Below are positions 1-8,537 of a stretch of DNA of 64,000 bases, piece by piece. The DNA is from Duganella sp. sic0402 (lineage in GTDB: Bacteria > Pseudomonadota > Gammaproteobacteria > Burkholderiales > Burkholderiaceae_D), in NCBI RefSeq assembly GCF_019219065.1, contig NZ_JAHUWK010000004.1, positions 372,001 through 436,000 on the forward strand. The letters are read 5' to 3'. A program made the translations under genes and the position numbers. Under the pieces are notes generated by a model. It made no database searches. It saw only the letters and a program-made list of their open reading frames with translations, and was not told where the DNA came from. The stretch's first letter is position 1. Every line of letters begins with the position of its first letter.

Positions 1-54
1 ACTGCGCTGAATGTCGAAAAAGGCATGCAGCTGCTCGGCAAGAGCTATCACTGA
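1..54 (+). CDS. C-terminal end of an RsbS-like STAS protein (partial)
   Basis: Only the last 17 codons are present, ending in the TGA at 52-54. The visible tail (ALNVEKGMQLLG) has the helix and length expected of the end of a single-domain STAS antagonist. The next gene is a clear RsbT-type kinase that starts on the A of this stop codon, the standard rsbS-rsbT junction of stressosome modules. In that family RsbS forms the stressosome core with RsbR and holds RsbT until phosphorylated. The assignment rests mainly on the neighbour, because too little of the protein is visible to prove the fold. Confidence 0.5.
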   Translation, partial: TALNVEKGMQLLGKSYH

Positions 55-524
55 TGAATACCGATGGCACCTTCGATCTCGACCGCTACAACTCGCCGCT
101 GCTGCTGCGCTATGCCGCTACGGCCGACTTGCACCAGGTGTTGCCGCTGCAAGGCGACGAGCATGTGGTGCAGGTGCGCAAGCAGGTGCGCGAGCACGCG
201 CTGGCGCTCAAACTCAGCCTGGTCGACCAGACCAAGCTGGTGACCGCCGCCAGCGAGCTGGCGCGCAATACGCTGAAGTATGGTGGCGGTGGCGTGGTGG
301 TGCTGGAGCGGCTCAGCGACGGCTTGCGCAAGGGCTTGCGGCTGGTGTTTGCCGATACCGGCCCTGGCATTGCCGACATCGAGCAGGCGCTGCGCGATGG
401 CTATACCAGTGGCGGCGGCCTTGGTCTGGGACTGGGCGGCACCAAGCGCCTGGTCGACGATTTTGTGATTGATTCACGTCCACAACAGGGCACTGCGGTC
501 GCTATCATTAAATGGAAAATCTAA
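54..524 (+). CDS. rsbT: RsbT-like serine/threonine-protein kinase (switch kinase)
   Basis: 156 aa, a single GHKL/HATPase_c_2 domain. The N-box is visible as VTAASELARNTLKYGGGG, the G1 box as FADTGPGIADIEQA and the glycine-rich lid as TSGGGLGLGLGGTKRLVD. These are hallmarks of RsbT/RsbW-type anti-sigma kinases, and the TSGGGLGLGL stretch is typical of RsbT. In the known scheme RsbT phosphorylates RsbS/RsbR, leaves the stressosome and activates a downstream phosphatase. Its start overlaps the preceding stop by one base, and it overlaps the next gene by 13 bases, so the genes are probably translationally coupled. Cytoplasmic. What it finally controls here is not visible, as no sigma-B-like factor is in the window. 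Confidence 0.85.
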   Translation: MNTDGTFDLDRYNSPLLLRYAATADLHQVLPLQGDEHVVQVRKQVREHALALKLSLVDQTKLVTAASELARNTLKYGGGGVVVLERLSDGLRKGLRLVFADTGPGIADIEQALRDGYTSGGGLGLGLGGTKRLVDDFVIDSRPQQGTAVAIIKWKI

Positions 525-1537
525 GCAGCACGCTCGACCCGGTCCGCTGGGTCGCGATCCACCACGCCAGCGACGCCGCCGAGGCGCGCCGTGTCGGGCA
601 GGGGCTGGCCGCGCAGCTGGGACTGAGCGAAACCCGCAGCGGCCAGCTGGCGATCATGGTGACCGAGGCGGCCACCAACATCCTCAAGCACGCCGGCGAC
701 GGCCGCATGCAGCTGGCCATCGTCAACCATGGCGGCCTGCGCTGTATTGAAGTACTGGCGATCGATCAGGGTCCAGGCATCGCCAATCTGGCGCAAGCCA
801 TGACCGATGGTGTATCCAGCGCCGGCACCGCCGGCACCGGCCTGGGTGCGATGCGGCGCCTGGCCGACCAGTTCGACTGGTATAGCGCACCCGGCAAGGG
901 GACGGTGATTTTCCTGCGCCTGTGGCAAGCGGGGACGCCGGCGCGGCTGCCGCAGCTGGGCGGCGTGTGCCTGCCGCTGGCCAGCGAGACGGTCAGCGGC
1001 GACGCCTGGGCCGTCCGCGTGCAAGCGGACGGCTTGACGCTGCTGGCGGCGGATGGCCTGGGGCATGGGCCGGAAGCGGCCAAGGCGGCCGACGCCGCGC
1101 TGGCGGTGCTGGCGGCGCAGTCAGCACAGGCGCCATCCGAGCTGATGCTGGCCTGCCACCAAGCGTTGCGGCCGACGCGCGGTGCGGCAGTGGCGATTGC
1201 CGCGCTGGACAGCGCCACCCAGCAGCTGAAATTTGCCGGTGTCGGCAATATCAGCGCCTGCATCATCGGTGACGAAGGGCGGCGGCAACTGATGTCGCAC
1301 AATGGTATTGTCGGTCACAATATGCGCAAGGTGCAGGACCTGCTGTTTCCGTGCCCGCGCGGTGCGACTGTGATACTGGCCAGCGACGGCATCGGTACCA
1401 ACTGGGACCTGGCCACCTATCCGGGTCTGCTGGCGCGTGAACCTGCGGTGATCGCAGCGGTGCTGCTGCGCGATTACAGCCGTGGCCGCGACGATGCCAG
1501 CGTGCTGGTGGTGCGCATGCCGGAGTCGGCGGCATGA
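512..1537 (+). CDS. Fused HATPase / SpoIIE-type PP2C phosphatase (RsbX-like)
   Basis: 341 aa in two parts. Residues about 10-135 form a second RsbW-like GHKL domain (N-box TEAATNILKHA, G1 DQGPGIAN, lid GTAGTGLGAMRRL). Residues about 145-338 form a PP2C/SpoIIE phosphatase with the metal-binding signatures SGDAW, ADGLGHG, ASDGIG and DDASVLV. Fusions of this kind are annotated as ATP-binding SpoIIE phosphatases and usually sit behind rsbT. In the RsbX role the phosphatase would dephosphorylate RsbS/RsbR and reset the stressosome; that role is inferred. It overlaps rsbT by 13 bases and the next kinase by 4 (ATGA). Confidence 0.85.
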   Translation: MENLSSTLDPVRWVAIHHASDAAEARRVGQGLAAQLGLSETRSGQLAIMVTEAATNILKHAGDGRMQLAIVNHGGLRCIEVLAIDQGPGIANLAQAMTDGVSSAGTAGTGLGAMRRLADQFDWYSAPGKGTVIFLRLWQAGTPARLPQLGGVCLPLASETVSGDAWAVRVQADGLTLLAADGLGHGPEAAKAADAALAVLAAQSAQAPSELMLACHQALRPTRGAAVAIAALDSATQQLKFAGVGNISACIIGDEGRRQLMSHNGIVGHNMRKVQDLLFPCPRGATVILASDGIGTNWDLATYPGLLAREPAVIAAVLLRDYSRGRDDASVLVVRMPESAA

Positions 1538-2859
1538 GCGCCCAGCGTATCTTGCAGATGGGCATAGACAGCGAACCGGATGTGGTGACGGTGCGCCAGC
1601 GCGCGCGCCAGATCGCCGCGTTGCTGACACTGGGCGTGCAAGACCAGGTGCGGGTGGCGACCGCCGTCTCGGAAGTGGCGCGCTGCGCCTATGGCCGCCT
1701 GACTGGCGGGCGGGCGGTGTTTGTCGTTGGCGGCCAGCCGCCGCAATTGCAGGTGACGATCAGCGCCGATGGCGCCGCCCGGCCGGCGCCGCAGCCGGCC
1801 ATGCCAGGCGAGCCGCATGACCCGTTGCAGGAAGCGATCCTGACCGCGCAGCGGCTGATGGACGATTGCAATGTGGTGGCGGCCTCGCCGACCACGCTGC
1901 ATGTGGTGATGCGCAAGTCGCTACCGGCGGCACTGGCCGCCAATGCGCGCGAGCTGGCGCTGATCGGTGCACAGCTGGCCGGTACGCCGGTGCAAAACAC
2001 CTACGCTGAAATCGAGCAGCAAAACCGCGACCTGGCACAGGCGCTGGCCGAGTTGCGCGAGCGGCAGGATGATCTGCTGGCGCTGACGCGCGAGCTGGAG
2101 GACACCAACCGTGGCGTGGTGGCGCTGTACGCCGAAATCGAGGACAAGGCCGAGCGTCTGCGCAAGGCCGATGAAATGAAATCACGCTTCCTGTCGAATA
2201 CCAGCCATGAGCTGCGCACGCCGCTGAGCTCGATCCGCGCGCTGACCCAGCTACTGCTGGACCGCATGGATGGCCCGTTGACGCCGGAGCAGGAACGCCA
2301 GGTCAGCTTTATCTCGCAGGCGGCCGGCGACTTGTCGGAACTGGTCAACGACCTGCTGGACCTGGCCAAGATCGAAGCGGGCAAGGTGGAAATTACGCTG
2401 GCGCCGGTGCAGCTGGACCAGCTGTTCAGCGCGCTGAAAGGCATGTTGCGGCCGCTGACGCGCGATTCGACGGTGGAGCTGGTGTTTGTCGATCCGCCGC
2501 CGGTGGTGCTGGTGTCGGACGAAAGCAAGATCACGCAGATCCTGCGCAATTTCATTTCGAATGCGCTCAAGTTTACCGAGCACGGCAAGGTGGAGGTCGC
2601 ACTGCGCGACTACCGTCCCGGCGATAGACTGACCTTCGCCGTCACCGACAGTGGCATTGGCATCAGTGCGGAAAACCAGCAACTGATCTTTGAAGAGTTC
2701 AGCCAGATCGAACATCCGCTGCAACGGCGCGCCAAAGGCACCGGCCTGGGACTGCCGCTGTGCCGCAAGCTGGCGGCGCTGCTGGGCGGCGAGGTCAGCG
2801 TGTGTAGCGCCGAAGGGCAGGGCTCGACGTTCTCTTTGCATCTGCCGGTGAATAGCTAA
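1534..2859 (+). CDS. Sensor histidine kinase with degenerate RsbW-like N-terminus
   Basis: 441 aa, no membrane segment. Residues about 1-135 resemble a switch-kinase domain (ATAVSEVARCAYGRL) but lack a convincing G1/G2 box, so this part probably does not bind ATP. A coiled coil follows (about 150-215, rich in Q, E and L). The HisKA domain has the phospho-acceptor in SNTSHELRTPL (His225). The HATPase_c domain shows N (NFISNALKFTEHG), G1 (VTDSGIGIS), F (FEEFSQIE) and G2 (KGTGLGLPL) boxes. It starts at an ATGA overlap and is followed after 9 bases by a hybrid kinase. The N-terminus suggests input from the stressosome partners rather than a direct signal; that is inference. Confidence 0.85.
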   Translation: MSAQRILQMGIDSEPDVVTVRQRARQIAALLTLGVQDQVRVATAVSEVARCAYGRLTGGRAVFVVGGQPPQLQVTISADGAARPAPQPAMPGEPHDPLQEAILTAQRLMDDCNVVAASPTTLHVVMRKSLPAALAANARELALIGAQLAGTPVQNTYAEIEQQNRDLAQALAELRERQDDLLALTRELEDTNRGVVALYAEIEDKAERLRKADEMKSRFLSNTSHELRTPLSSIRALTQLLLDRMDGPLTPEQERQVSFISQAAGDLSELVNDLLDLAKIEAGKVEITLAPVQLDQLFSALKGMLRPLTRDSTVELVFVDPPPVVLVSDESKITQILRNFISNALKFTEHGKVEVALRDYRPGDRLTFAVTDSGIGISAENQQLIFEEFSQIEHPLQRRAKGTGLGLPLCRKLAALLGGEVSVCSAEGQGSTFSLHLPVNS

Positions 2860-2868
2860 GGAACCATC

Positions 2869-4770
2869 ATGGATAACAGTGCCATCCTGATACTCAATGT
2901 GGACGATAACGACGGTGCGCGGTATGTCAAGACGCGCATTCTGCAAAGCGCCGGCTTTCAGGTGATCGAGGCCGCCAATGGCACCGATGCGCTGGAGATG
3001 GCCCGCCAGCGCCTGCCCGCGCTGGTGCTGCTGGACGTCAAGCTGCCGGATATCAGCGGCATCGAAGTGTGCCGCCGCATCAAGGCCGACCTTGTCACCT
3101 GCACGGTACTGGTGCTGCAAACCTCGGCCGCGCTGATCGGCCGCGACGACAAGATCCGTGGCCTGGATGGCGGCGCCGACAATTATCTGGCGGCGCCGAT
3201 CGAGGCCGATGAGCTGATCGCTAACGTCAAAGCGCTGCTGCGCCTGCAACGCGTGCAGATGGACCTGCGCAATAGCGAAGAGCGCTTCCGCCAGTTGACG
3301 GAAAATATTGAAGACGTGTTCTGGATGTTCCGTCTACAGGACGATCGGCTGCTGTACGCCAGCCCGGCCTATGAGCGGCTGTTCGGCCGCCCGCTGGCGC
3401 AATTGGAGCACAGCCCGGACGACTGGCTCAATGCCGTGCACGCGGAAGACCGCGAGGTGGTGACCGCACAGTGGCGCGCGTTGTCCGCGCTGCCGAATGA
3501 TGGTCAGTACGATCAGGAGTACCGGCTGGCGCCGCGTGACGGCGGCATGCGCTGGGTACGCGACCGCGCTTTCCTGGTGCGCGACGACCAGCAGCAGCCG
3601 TACCGCATCGCCCGCATCAGCAGCGATATCAGCGAGCGCAAGAATATGGAAGGCCTGCTGCGCGCCGCCGATGACAACAAGAATGACTTTCTGGCAACGC
3701 TGGCGCACGAGCTGCGCAATCCGCTCAGCCCGATCCGCAACGCGGTGGCGCTGATGAACAACGCGCCGCCGGAACAGCTGGAAGTGCATCGCAGCGCGCG
3801 CGACGTGATCCTGCGCCAGGTGGGCCATCTGACGCATCTGGTGGACGATTTGCTGGATGTGGCGCGCATTTCCGAAGGCAAGCTGACCTTGCGCCTGCAG
3901 GACGTGGAATTGCTCGCGGTGGTGGAACCGGCGCTGGAGACGGTCAAGGTGCTGGTCGAGCAGCGCGGCCACACGCTGACAGTGGTAACGCCACCGCAGC
4001 AGGTGTGGCTGCATGGCGATCCGGTGCGGCTGGCGCAGATCATTGGCAACCTGCTGCACAACGCCGCCAAGTTCACCGATCCGGGCGGACAGATCCGGCT
4101 GGAGGTGACGCTGCCGCAACCGGGCCGCATCCGCATCGCTGTCAGCGATAGCGGCATCGGCATCACCTCGTACAATCTGGAGCGGATTTTCGATATGTTC
4201 GCGCAGGGGGCGTCGACGCAAGACCGCGTGCATGACGGGCTGGGCATCGGCTTGTCGCTGGTGTCCAAGCTGATGGAAATGCATGGTGGCACGGTGCAGG
4301 CACGCAGCGAGGGCATCGGCAAGGGCAGCACGTTTGTGCTGGAGCTGCCGTTGCCAGTAGCGTCGCCAGTGCCGATTGCCGCTCAGGCCGAGGCCACAGC
4401 GCCGGCGGCCGGCAAGCAACGCCTGTTGCTGGTCGACGATAATCTCGATTCGCTGAGCGTGATGGCTGACCTGCTGTCGCTGATGGGCAATGAGGTCTTC
4501 ACCGCCAGCAATGCCGCGGAGGCGATGCAGCAGGCCCGCGCCCAGCAGCCGCAAGCCATCATCATGGATCTCGGCATGCCGGATGTGGATGGCTATACGC
4601 TGGCGCGTCAATTGCGGGCCGATCCCGCCTTTGCGCAGACCAGGCTGATTGCCCACACCGGTTACGGCGCCGAGCGTGACCTCGAACGCACGCGCGAAGC
4701 CGGCTTCGATTTCCATCTGGTGAAGCCGGCCAGCTTTGATGATCTGGAGCGGGCCTTAGCCGGCAGCTAA
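2869..4770 (+). CDS. Hybrid kinase: receiver-PAS-HisKA-HATPase-receiver
   Basis: 633 aa, soluble. The domain order is: receiver 1 (about 6-122, phospho-acceptor Asp56 in LLDVKLPDISG), PAS/PAC (about 130-260, ending DISERK), HisKA (His280 in TLAHELRNPLSPI), HATPase_c (N-box NLLHNAAKFTDPG, G1 VSDSGIGIT, G2 DGLGIGLSLV), and receiver 2 (about 520-633, Asp567 in IMDLGMPDVDG). The first receiver is probably the target of the kinase encoded just upstream. No DNA-binding output domain is present, so the final response regulator must lie elsewhere. A good ribosome binding site (AAGGA) precedes the ATG. The 3' end overlaps the convergent DUF72 gene by 15 bases. Confidence 0.9.
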   Translation: MDNSAILILNVDDNDGARYVKTRILQSAGFQVIEAANGTDALEMARQRLPALVLLDVKLPDISGIEVCRRIKADLVTCTVLVLQTSAALIGRDDKIRGLDGGADNYLAAPIEADELIANVKALLRLQRVQMDLRNSEERFRQLTENIEDVFWMFRLQDDRLLYASPAYERLFGRPLAQLEHSPDDWLNAVHAEDREVVTAQWRALSALPNDGQYDQEYRLAPRDGGMRWVRDRAFLVRDDQQQPYRIARISSDISERKNMEGLLRAADDNKNDFLATLAHELRNPLSPIRNAVALMNNAPPEQLEVHRSARDVILRQVGHLTHLVDDLLDVARISEGKLTLRLQDVELLAVVEPALETVKVLVEQRGHTLTVVTPPQQVWLHGDPVRLAQIIGNLLHNAAKFTDPGGQIRLEVTLPQPGRIRIAVSDSGIGITSYNLERIFDMFAQGASTQDRVHDGLGIGLSLVSKLMEMHGGTVQARSEGIGKGSTFVLELPLPVASPVPIAAQAEATAPAAGKQRLLLVDDNLDSLSVMADLLSLMGNEVFTASNAAEAMQQARAQQPQAIIMDLGMPDVDGYTLARQLRADPAFAQTRLIAHTGYGAERDLERTREAGFDFHLVKPASFDDLERALAGS

Positions 4771-5484
4771 AGCGTCTTCAGCCAATAGCCCGGCCAATTT
4801 CAGCGCTTGCAGCGTCTGCTGGCCGCTCATGGTGTTGTCGAACACGCACCAGCCTGGCTTGCCGGCCATCAGCTGCGCCACCTGCCGCAGTTGCTCGTCC
4901 GAGTACAGCGAGGCATAGATGCGCGGGCTGCCATGCAGGCGGATGTACAGCGTCTCCGTGGTCGGCGTGTACGGCCCCGGCTTGCCGGCCGGCGGATCGG
5001 CGATCACCCGTGTAACGCCATGCCGCGACAGCAGGGTGCTCGCCTCATCCGTGAACCAACTGCCGTGACGCGCTTCGCAGGCCAGCATGCAGTTGAAGCG
5101 CTTGCGCAGTTGCAGCCACAGGCGTTCGGCCGCCTCCGCGTCCAGCTTCAGGCTGGGCGGCAATTGCACCAGTATGCAGCCCAGTTTGCTCCCCAAGGTG
5201 TTTGCCTGGGCAGCAAAGGCGTCGATCAGGTCCGTGCTGTCCTCCAGGCGGCGCTCGTGGGTAATGCTGCGCGGCAGCTTGACCGAGAAGCGGAAGTCGT
5301 CCGGTACGCTGTCCGCCCAGCGCTGATAGGTCTGCGGCTGGTGCGGGCGGTAGAAGGAGGAGTTGATTTCGGCGGCACTCAGCACGCGGGCGTATCGTTC
5401 CAGATGGCTGCCGGGGCCGCCAAATTGCGGCGCCGCTTCACGGCTGATGCTCCAACCGGCACAAGCTATTCTCGTCACAGTCAT
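4756..5484 (-). CDS. DUF72 family protein
   Basis: 242 aa, cytoplasmic. The start (RIACAGWSISREAAPQFGGPGSHLERYARV) and the INSSFYRPHQPQTYQRWADSVP segment are the conserved N-terminal signature of the DUF72 (YecE-like) TIM-barrel family. Other family blocks are FRFSVKLPRSITHERR, LLVQLPPSL-type (here GCILVQLPPSL) and CVFDNTMSGQ. Biochemical function is unknown for the family. It is convergent with the hybrid kinase and divergent from the lipoprotein gene at 5522, leaving only 37 bases for both promoters. Confidence 0.85.
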   Translation of the reverse strand: MTVTRIACAGWSISREAAPQFGGPGSHLERYARVLSAAEINSSFYRPHQPQTYQRWADSVPDDFRFSVKLPRSITHERRLEDSTDLIDAFAAQANTLGSKLGCILVQLPPSLKLDAEAAERLWLQLRKRFNCMLACEARHGSWFTDEASTLLSRHGVTRVIADPPAGKPGPYTPTTETLYIRLHGSPRIYASLYSDEQLRQVAQLMAGKPGWCVFDNTMSGQQTLQALKLAGLLAEDALAAG

Positions 5485-5521
5485 ATAATGCGCAGGTTCC
5501 GTATTTTTGAGGGAAGTTGCA

Positions 5522-6079
5522 ATGAATCTTAAACGCTACGCCAAAATTGCCGCGCCACTGATGCTTGCCGGCCTGCTGAGCGCTTGCGCCGGCTTGATCG
5601 GTCCGCGCCAGGTTGAGTTGCCGCAAGAGCGCCTGCAATCCAGCCTGGAGCGCAAATTCCCCATGCATCAGCGGGTACTGGGCGTGTTTGAGGTGGAACT
5701 GAGCCATCCGCGCCTGTCGGTGCTGCCGGAGAGTGACCGGGTGGCGCTGGCCATCGACCTGGGCGTGTCGCCGCTGCTGGCGCGGCAGTCGTGGCATGGC
5801 AGCATGCTGGTGTCCGGCCGTCTGCGGGTGGACAGCGCCAACAACGCCATCTATATCGCCGACGCCCATGTTGACCGTTTCATCGTTGACAATATGGACG
5901 AGGGCAAGCAGCACCAGCTGGCCAGTGTCGCCAACCTGCTCAGCGATAGAGTGATCCGTGATGTGCCGGTGCACACCTTCCGCCCGGAGGAGCTGCGCTA
6001 TGCGGGCGTGCAATTCGTGCTGACTGGCATCGATACCCGCCCTGGCGGCCTGGTGGCCAAGTTGCAGCCGGCGCAGTAA
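5522..6079 (+). CDS. DUF1439-type lipoprotein
   Basis: 185 aa. I start at the ATG at 5522 rather than the TTG at 5507, because AGGGAAG lies just upstream and the protein then begins with a standard lipoprotein signal peptide (MNLKRYAKIAAPLMLAGLLSAC, lipobox LLSAC). The mature part (ELPQERLQSSLERKFP, ISHPRL-like SHPRLSVLPESDRVALAIDL, a G-rich middle, then RPEELRYAGVQF) matches the DUF1439 family of outer-membrane-associated lipoproteins such as YceB. Role unknown; probably anchored to the inner face of the outer membrane. Confidence 0.8.
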   Translation: MNLKRYAKIAAPLMLAGLLSACAGLIGPRQVELPQERLQSSLERKFPMHQRVLGVFEVELSHPRLSVLPESDRVALAIDLGVSPLLARQSWHGSMLVSGRLRVDSANNAIYIADAHVDRFIVDNMDEGKQHQLASVANLLSDRVIRDVPVHTFRPEELRYAGVQFVLTGIDTRPGGLVAKLQPAQ

Positions 6080-6197
6080 TCCTGCATTTCGCGCCGCGCT
6101 GGCGCATTTCGTCGCAACGCGAACCGTGGGAGGCTGGAAAGGCGCAAAGTGGCTACATCGGAGTTCAACTCCTTCACTCACCACTACGGAGCACGCC

Positions 6198-6704
6198 ATG
6201 ATTCAGCAAATTATCTCGCACACCCCACTGTTCGTCTGGGCCTTGCTGGCCTTTCTGATTTACCGTGGCTGGCTGGCCAGCAAGGACCGCGAAACTTCGC
6301 TGTTGAAAGTGGCTTTGCTGCCGCTGGTGATGCTGGGCCTGGGCATTTCTGGCATCCAGGGCAACGGTCCGCTGGGCGAGGCGGTCTGGGCGGTGTGGAC
6401 GCTCGGCGTTGCCGCTTCGGTCACTGCGATCTGGCACTTGTCCACCAGCGAAATCCGCGTGGACCGCGCCGCCGGCACCATCTTCCAGCGCGGCAGCTGG
6501 ATGCCGCTGGCACTGATGATTGCCATCTTTGTCACCAAGTACAGCGTTGCCGTGGTGTCGGCCATGCATCCTGAACTGAGCCACAGCCTGGTGTTTGCCG
6601 CGTCGATCACCTTGCTGTACGGCGTGTTCAGCGGCCTGTTCCTCGGCCGCCTGGCCCGCTACGCCGCAGCCTACCTGCGTCAGCCTGCTCCGCTGGCCGC
6701 CTGA
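6198..6704 (+). CDS. DUF6622-like inner membrane protein
   Basis: 168 aa, mostly hydrophobic with about five membrane segments (near residues 7-20, 34-50, 57-75, 95-115 and 125-145). It starts at the ATG preceded by GGAG (ACGGAGCACGCC). A conserved N-terminus of the form MIQQIISHTPLFVWALLAFLIYRG is shared by a family of small proteobacterial membrane proteins of unknown function, and I recognise it only at that level. It is separated by 118 bases from the lipoprotein gene and faces ygiW. Confidence 0.7.
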   Translation: MIQQIISHTPLFVWALLAFLIYRGWLASKDRETSLLKVALLPLVMLGLGISGIQGNGPLGEAVWAVWTLGVAASVTAIWHLSTSEIRVDRAAGTIFQRGSWMPLALMIAIFVTKYSVAVVSAMHPELSHSLVFAASITLLYGVFSGLFLGRLARYAAAYLRQPAPLAA

Positions 6705-6710
6705 TCCGGC

Positions 6711-7112
6711 TTACTTGGCGACCACCTTGATTTGCTTGACGTCGAGGGTGGATACGCCAAACATTTCCTTATCGAATTCACCGGTCAGCTCCACCAGCGT
6801 GTTGTGATCGATGCTCTGGCCGGCCGGAAAGCGCTTGGAAGAAATTTCCACCGTGATCTTGCCGCTCTGGTCGGTGAATTCGTAGTCTTCACCACCTTTA
6901 TGGCTGGTGATTTTGCCTTTCAGCGTGACGTACTGGTCGTCCTTGCCCTTGGCCAGCAAATCCTTGGCGCTCATCACCGGCACGCTGGATGGACCGGCGT
7001 AGGCTGCCGCAGGGGTTGGGGTGGATGGGCCGGTGTAGCCGGTCTGGGCGATGGCGAAAGTGGAGCCGGCGAGCAGGGTGGCCAGGCAGCCGAGTTGGGT
7101 CAGTCGTTTCAT
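6711..7112 (-). CDS. ygiW: YgiW/YdeI family periplasmic OB-fold stress protein
   Basis: 133 aa with a Sec signal peptide (MKRLTQLGCLATLLAGSTFAIAQ). The rest is one bacterial OB-fold domain: VMSAKDLLAKGKDDQYVTLKGKI, YEFTDQSGKITVEI, LVELTGEFDKE and the closing VDVxxI-like LDVKQIKVV. In enterobacteria ygiW (visP) sits with qseBC and affects stress tolerance and QseC activity; the same three genes are together here in the order qseB-qseC-ygiW. A direct-repeat regulator box lies 51 bases upstream of its start (see 7164-7180), so it probably has its own promoter as well as read-through from qseC. Confidence 0.85.
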   Translation of the reverse strand: MKRLTQLGCLATLLAGSTFAIAQTGYTGPSTPTPAAAYAGPSSVPVMSAKDLLAKGKDDQYVTLKGKITSHKGGEDYEFTDQSGKITVEISSKRFPAGQSIDHNTLVELTGEFDKEMFGVSTLDVKQIKVVAK

Positions 7113-7147
7113 GATGCGTCCTTGGTTGTTGTTGAAAGTACAGCACC

Positions 7148-7180
7148 ATTACAACCATCGGACATTAACTGTATCTTAAA
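7148..7180 (-). promoter_or_regulatory. Direct-repeat box and -10 ahead of ygiW
   Basis: Read on the minus strand: TTTAAG, 5 bases, GTTAAT (7180 down to 7164), then 10 bases and a -10-like TGTAAT (7153-7148). The box overlaps the qseC stop codon. Its 6-5-6 layout with TTAA half-sites is that of PmrA/QseB-type OmpR-family regulators, and it closely resembles boxes at 37696, 39746 and 41828. Confidence 0.6.
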
Positions 7181-8537
7181 GTGCGGCCGGCCATGCCAGC
7201 GTGACGCCCAGGCCGCGCCCGTCCAGTCCGGGGCCGAAACGCAGCGACATGCCATGCAGATCGGCGATGCGCTGGACGATGGACAGGCCGAGTCCGCTGC
7301 CCTCGGCTTCCTGGCCCAGCACGCGGAAGAAACGCTCGGTCAGCCGCTGCCGGCTGGCTGCATCGACGCCAGGACCATCGTCAAGCACGGCGATGCTCGC
7401 CTGGCCGTTGTGCCAGACGGCTTCGATGTCGATGCGGCTGCCTGCCGGACAGTAGCGCAGCGCGTTTTCCAGCAGGTTGCGCAGGGCGATGTCCAGCATG
7501 GCGGGATGGGCTTGCACGTACTCCGGCTGCGGCGTTGGCGTTGCGCGCACGCTCAGCGTGATGCCGCGCTGCTCAGCCTCGGCGGCATAGGCTGCGCGCA
7601 GTTGCGCCAGCAGCGGCGCCAGCGCCACCGGTTCGCGCGCTAATTCCTCGCGCGACAAGGGATCGAGCCGCGCCAGCGTCAGCAGACTGTCGACCAATGC
7701 CGTGCTGCGGCTGATGTCGTGGCGCAGTTTCTGGAACGGCGCGGCCAGTTCCGGATGCTGGCGTTGCAGCAGTTGGACGTGCATATGCAGTCCCGCCAGC
7801 GGCGTGCGCAGTTCGTGTGCGGCGTCGGCGGTAAAGCGGCGTTCGGTTTGCAGGGCGTTGTCGAGCCTCGCCAGCACGCCATTCAGCGCCTGCACGATGG
7901 GTTGCAGCTCGCGCGGCTGGCCTGCGGTCGGCACTTGGGCCAGGTCGTCGGGCGTCTTGGCGGCAATCGCGGCGGCGGTTTGGCGCAGCGGCTTCAGGAC
8001 GCGACCGGTCAGCAGCCAGCAGATCAGTGCCAGTAGCGCCAGCATGCCCAGCACCGGCGCCCACAGGTGCTCGGCCAGTTCTTCCAGGATGTCGATGCGC
8101 TTCTTGTATTGCTGGCCGACCTGCACCTCGACCTTGCGCTGTTCATTGCGCACCACGAATACGCGCCAGTTGCGGCCATCGACTTCGGCGTCGGCAAAGC
8201 CATCTTTTTTGCTGAAGTTGCCGATGAATGGCTGGGCCGGCGCGCTGCCGGTGCGCTGGATGACGCGGCCATCAACGACGATCTGGTATTGCATATCCAC
8301 CTTGCGCGCGTGGCCGCCGGGCCGCAGTTCGGCCAGCAGCCCGCGTTCGTCCAGATCGGTGGTGGCGGCCATCACCATATAGCCGGATTCTTCCAGCGCG
8401 TCATCGAAGACTTCATTGGTTTCGTGCCAGGCGATCACGGTGACGATGCTCAGGCTGGCCAGCCACAGCACGCTGCTGGCGGCGACGATGGCGGCCAGCA
8501 GACGCCGCCGCAGCGACCATGTCTCAGGGCGCAGCAT
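7176..8537 (-). CDS. qseC: QseC-like sensor histidine kinase
   Basis: 453 aa. Membrane segment 1 is near residues 13-32, followed by a periplasmic sensor region of about 130 residues containing DERGLLAEL and VQVGQQYKKR. Membrane segment 2 is near 160-180 (PVLGMLALLALICWLL), then HAMP-like RVLKPLRQTAAAIA. HisKA has His241 in DAAHELRTPLAGL. HATPase_c shows LRNLLENALRYCPAG, VLDDGPGVD and GSGLGLSIVQRI. Domain order and length fit the QseC/PmrB/TctE group. It overlaps qseB by 14 bases and is followed by ygiW, the gene set known from enterobacteria and Pasteurellaceae. The ligand is not known for this organism. Confidence 0.85.
   Translation of the reverse strand: MLRPETWSLRRRLLAAIVAASSVLWLASLSIVTVIAWHETNEVFDDALEESGYMVMAATTDLDERGLLAELRPGGHARKVDMQYQIVVDGRVIQRTGSAPAQPFIGNFSKKDGFADAEVDGRNWRVFVVRNEQRKVEVQVGQQYKKRIDILEELAEHLWAPVLGMLALLALICWLLTGRVLKPLRQTAAAIAAKTPDDLAQVPTAGQPRELQPIVQALNGVLARLDNALQTERRFTADAAHELRTPLAGLHMHVQLLQRQHPELAAPFQKLRHDISRSTALVDSLLTLARLDPLSREELAREPVALAPLLAQLRAAYAAEAEQRGITLSVRATPTPQPEYVQAHPAMLDIALRNLLENALRYCPAGSRIDIEAVWHNGQASIAVLDDGPGVDAASRQRLTERFFRVLGQEAEGSGLGLSIVQRIADLHGMSLRFGPGLDGRGLGVTLAWPAAL

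Noticed and set aside
2251..4716. Long antisense frames opposite the two histidine kinases
   Set aside because: No ribosome binding site and a biased composition; they mirror the kinase genes.
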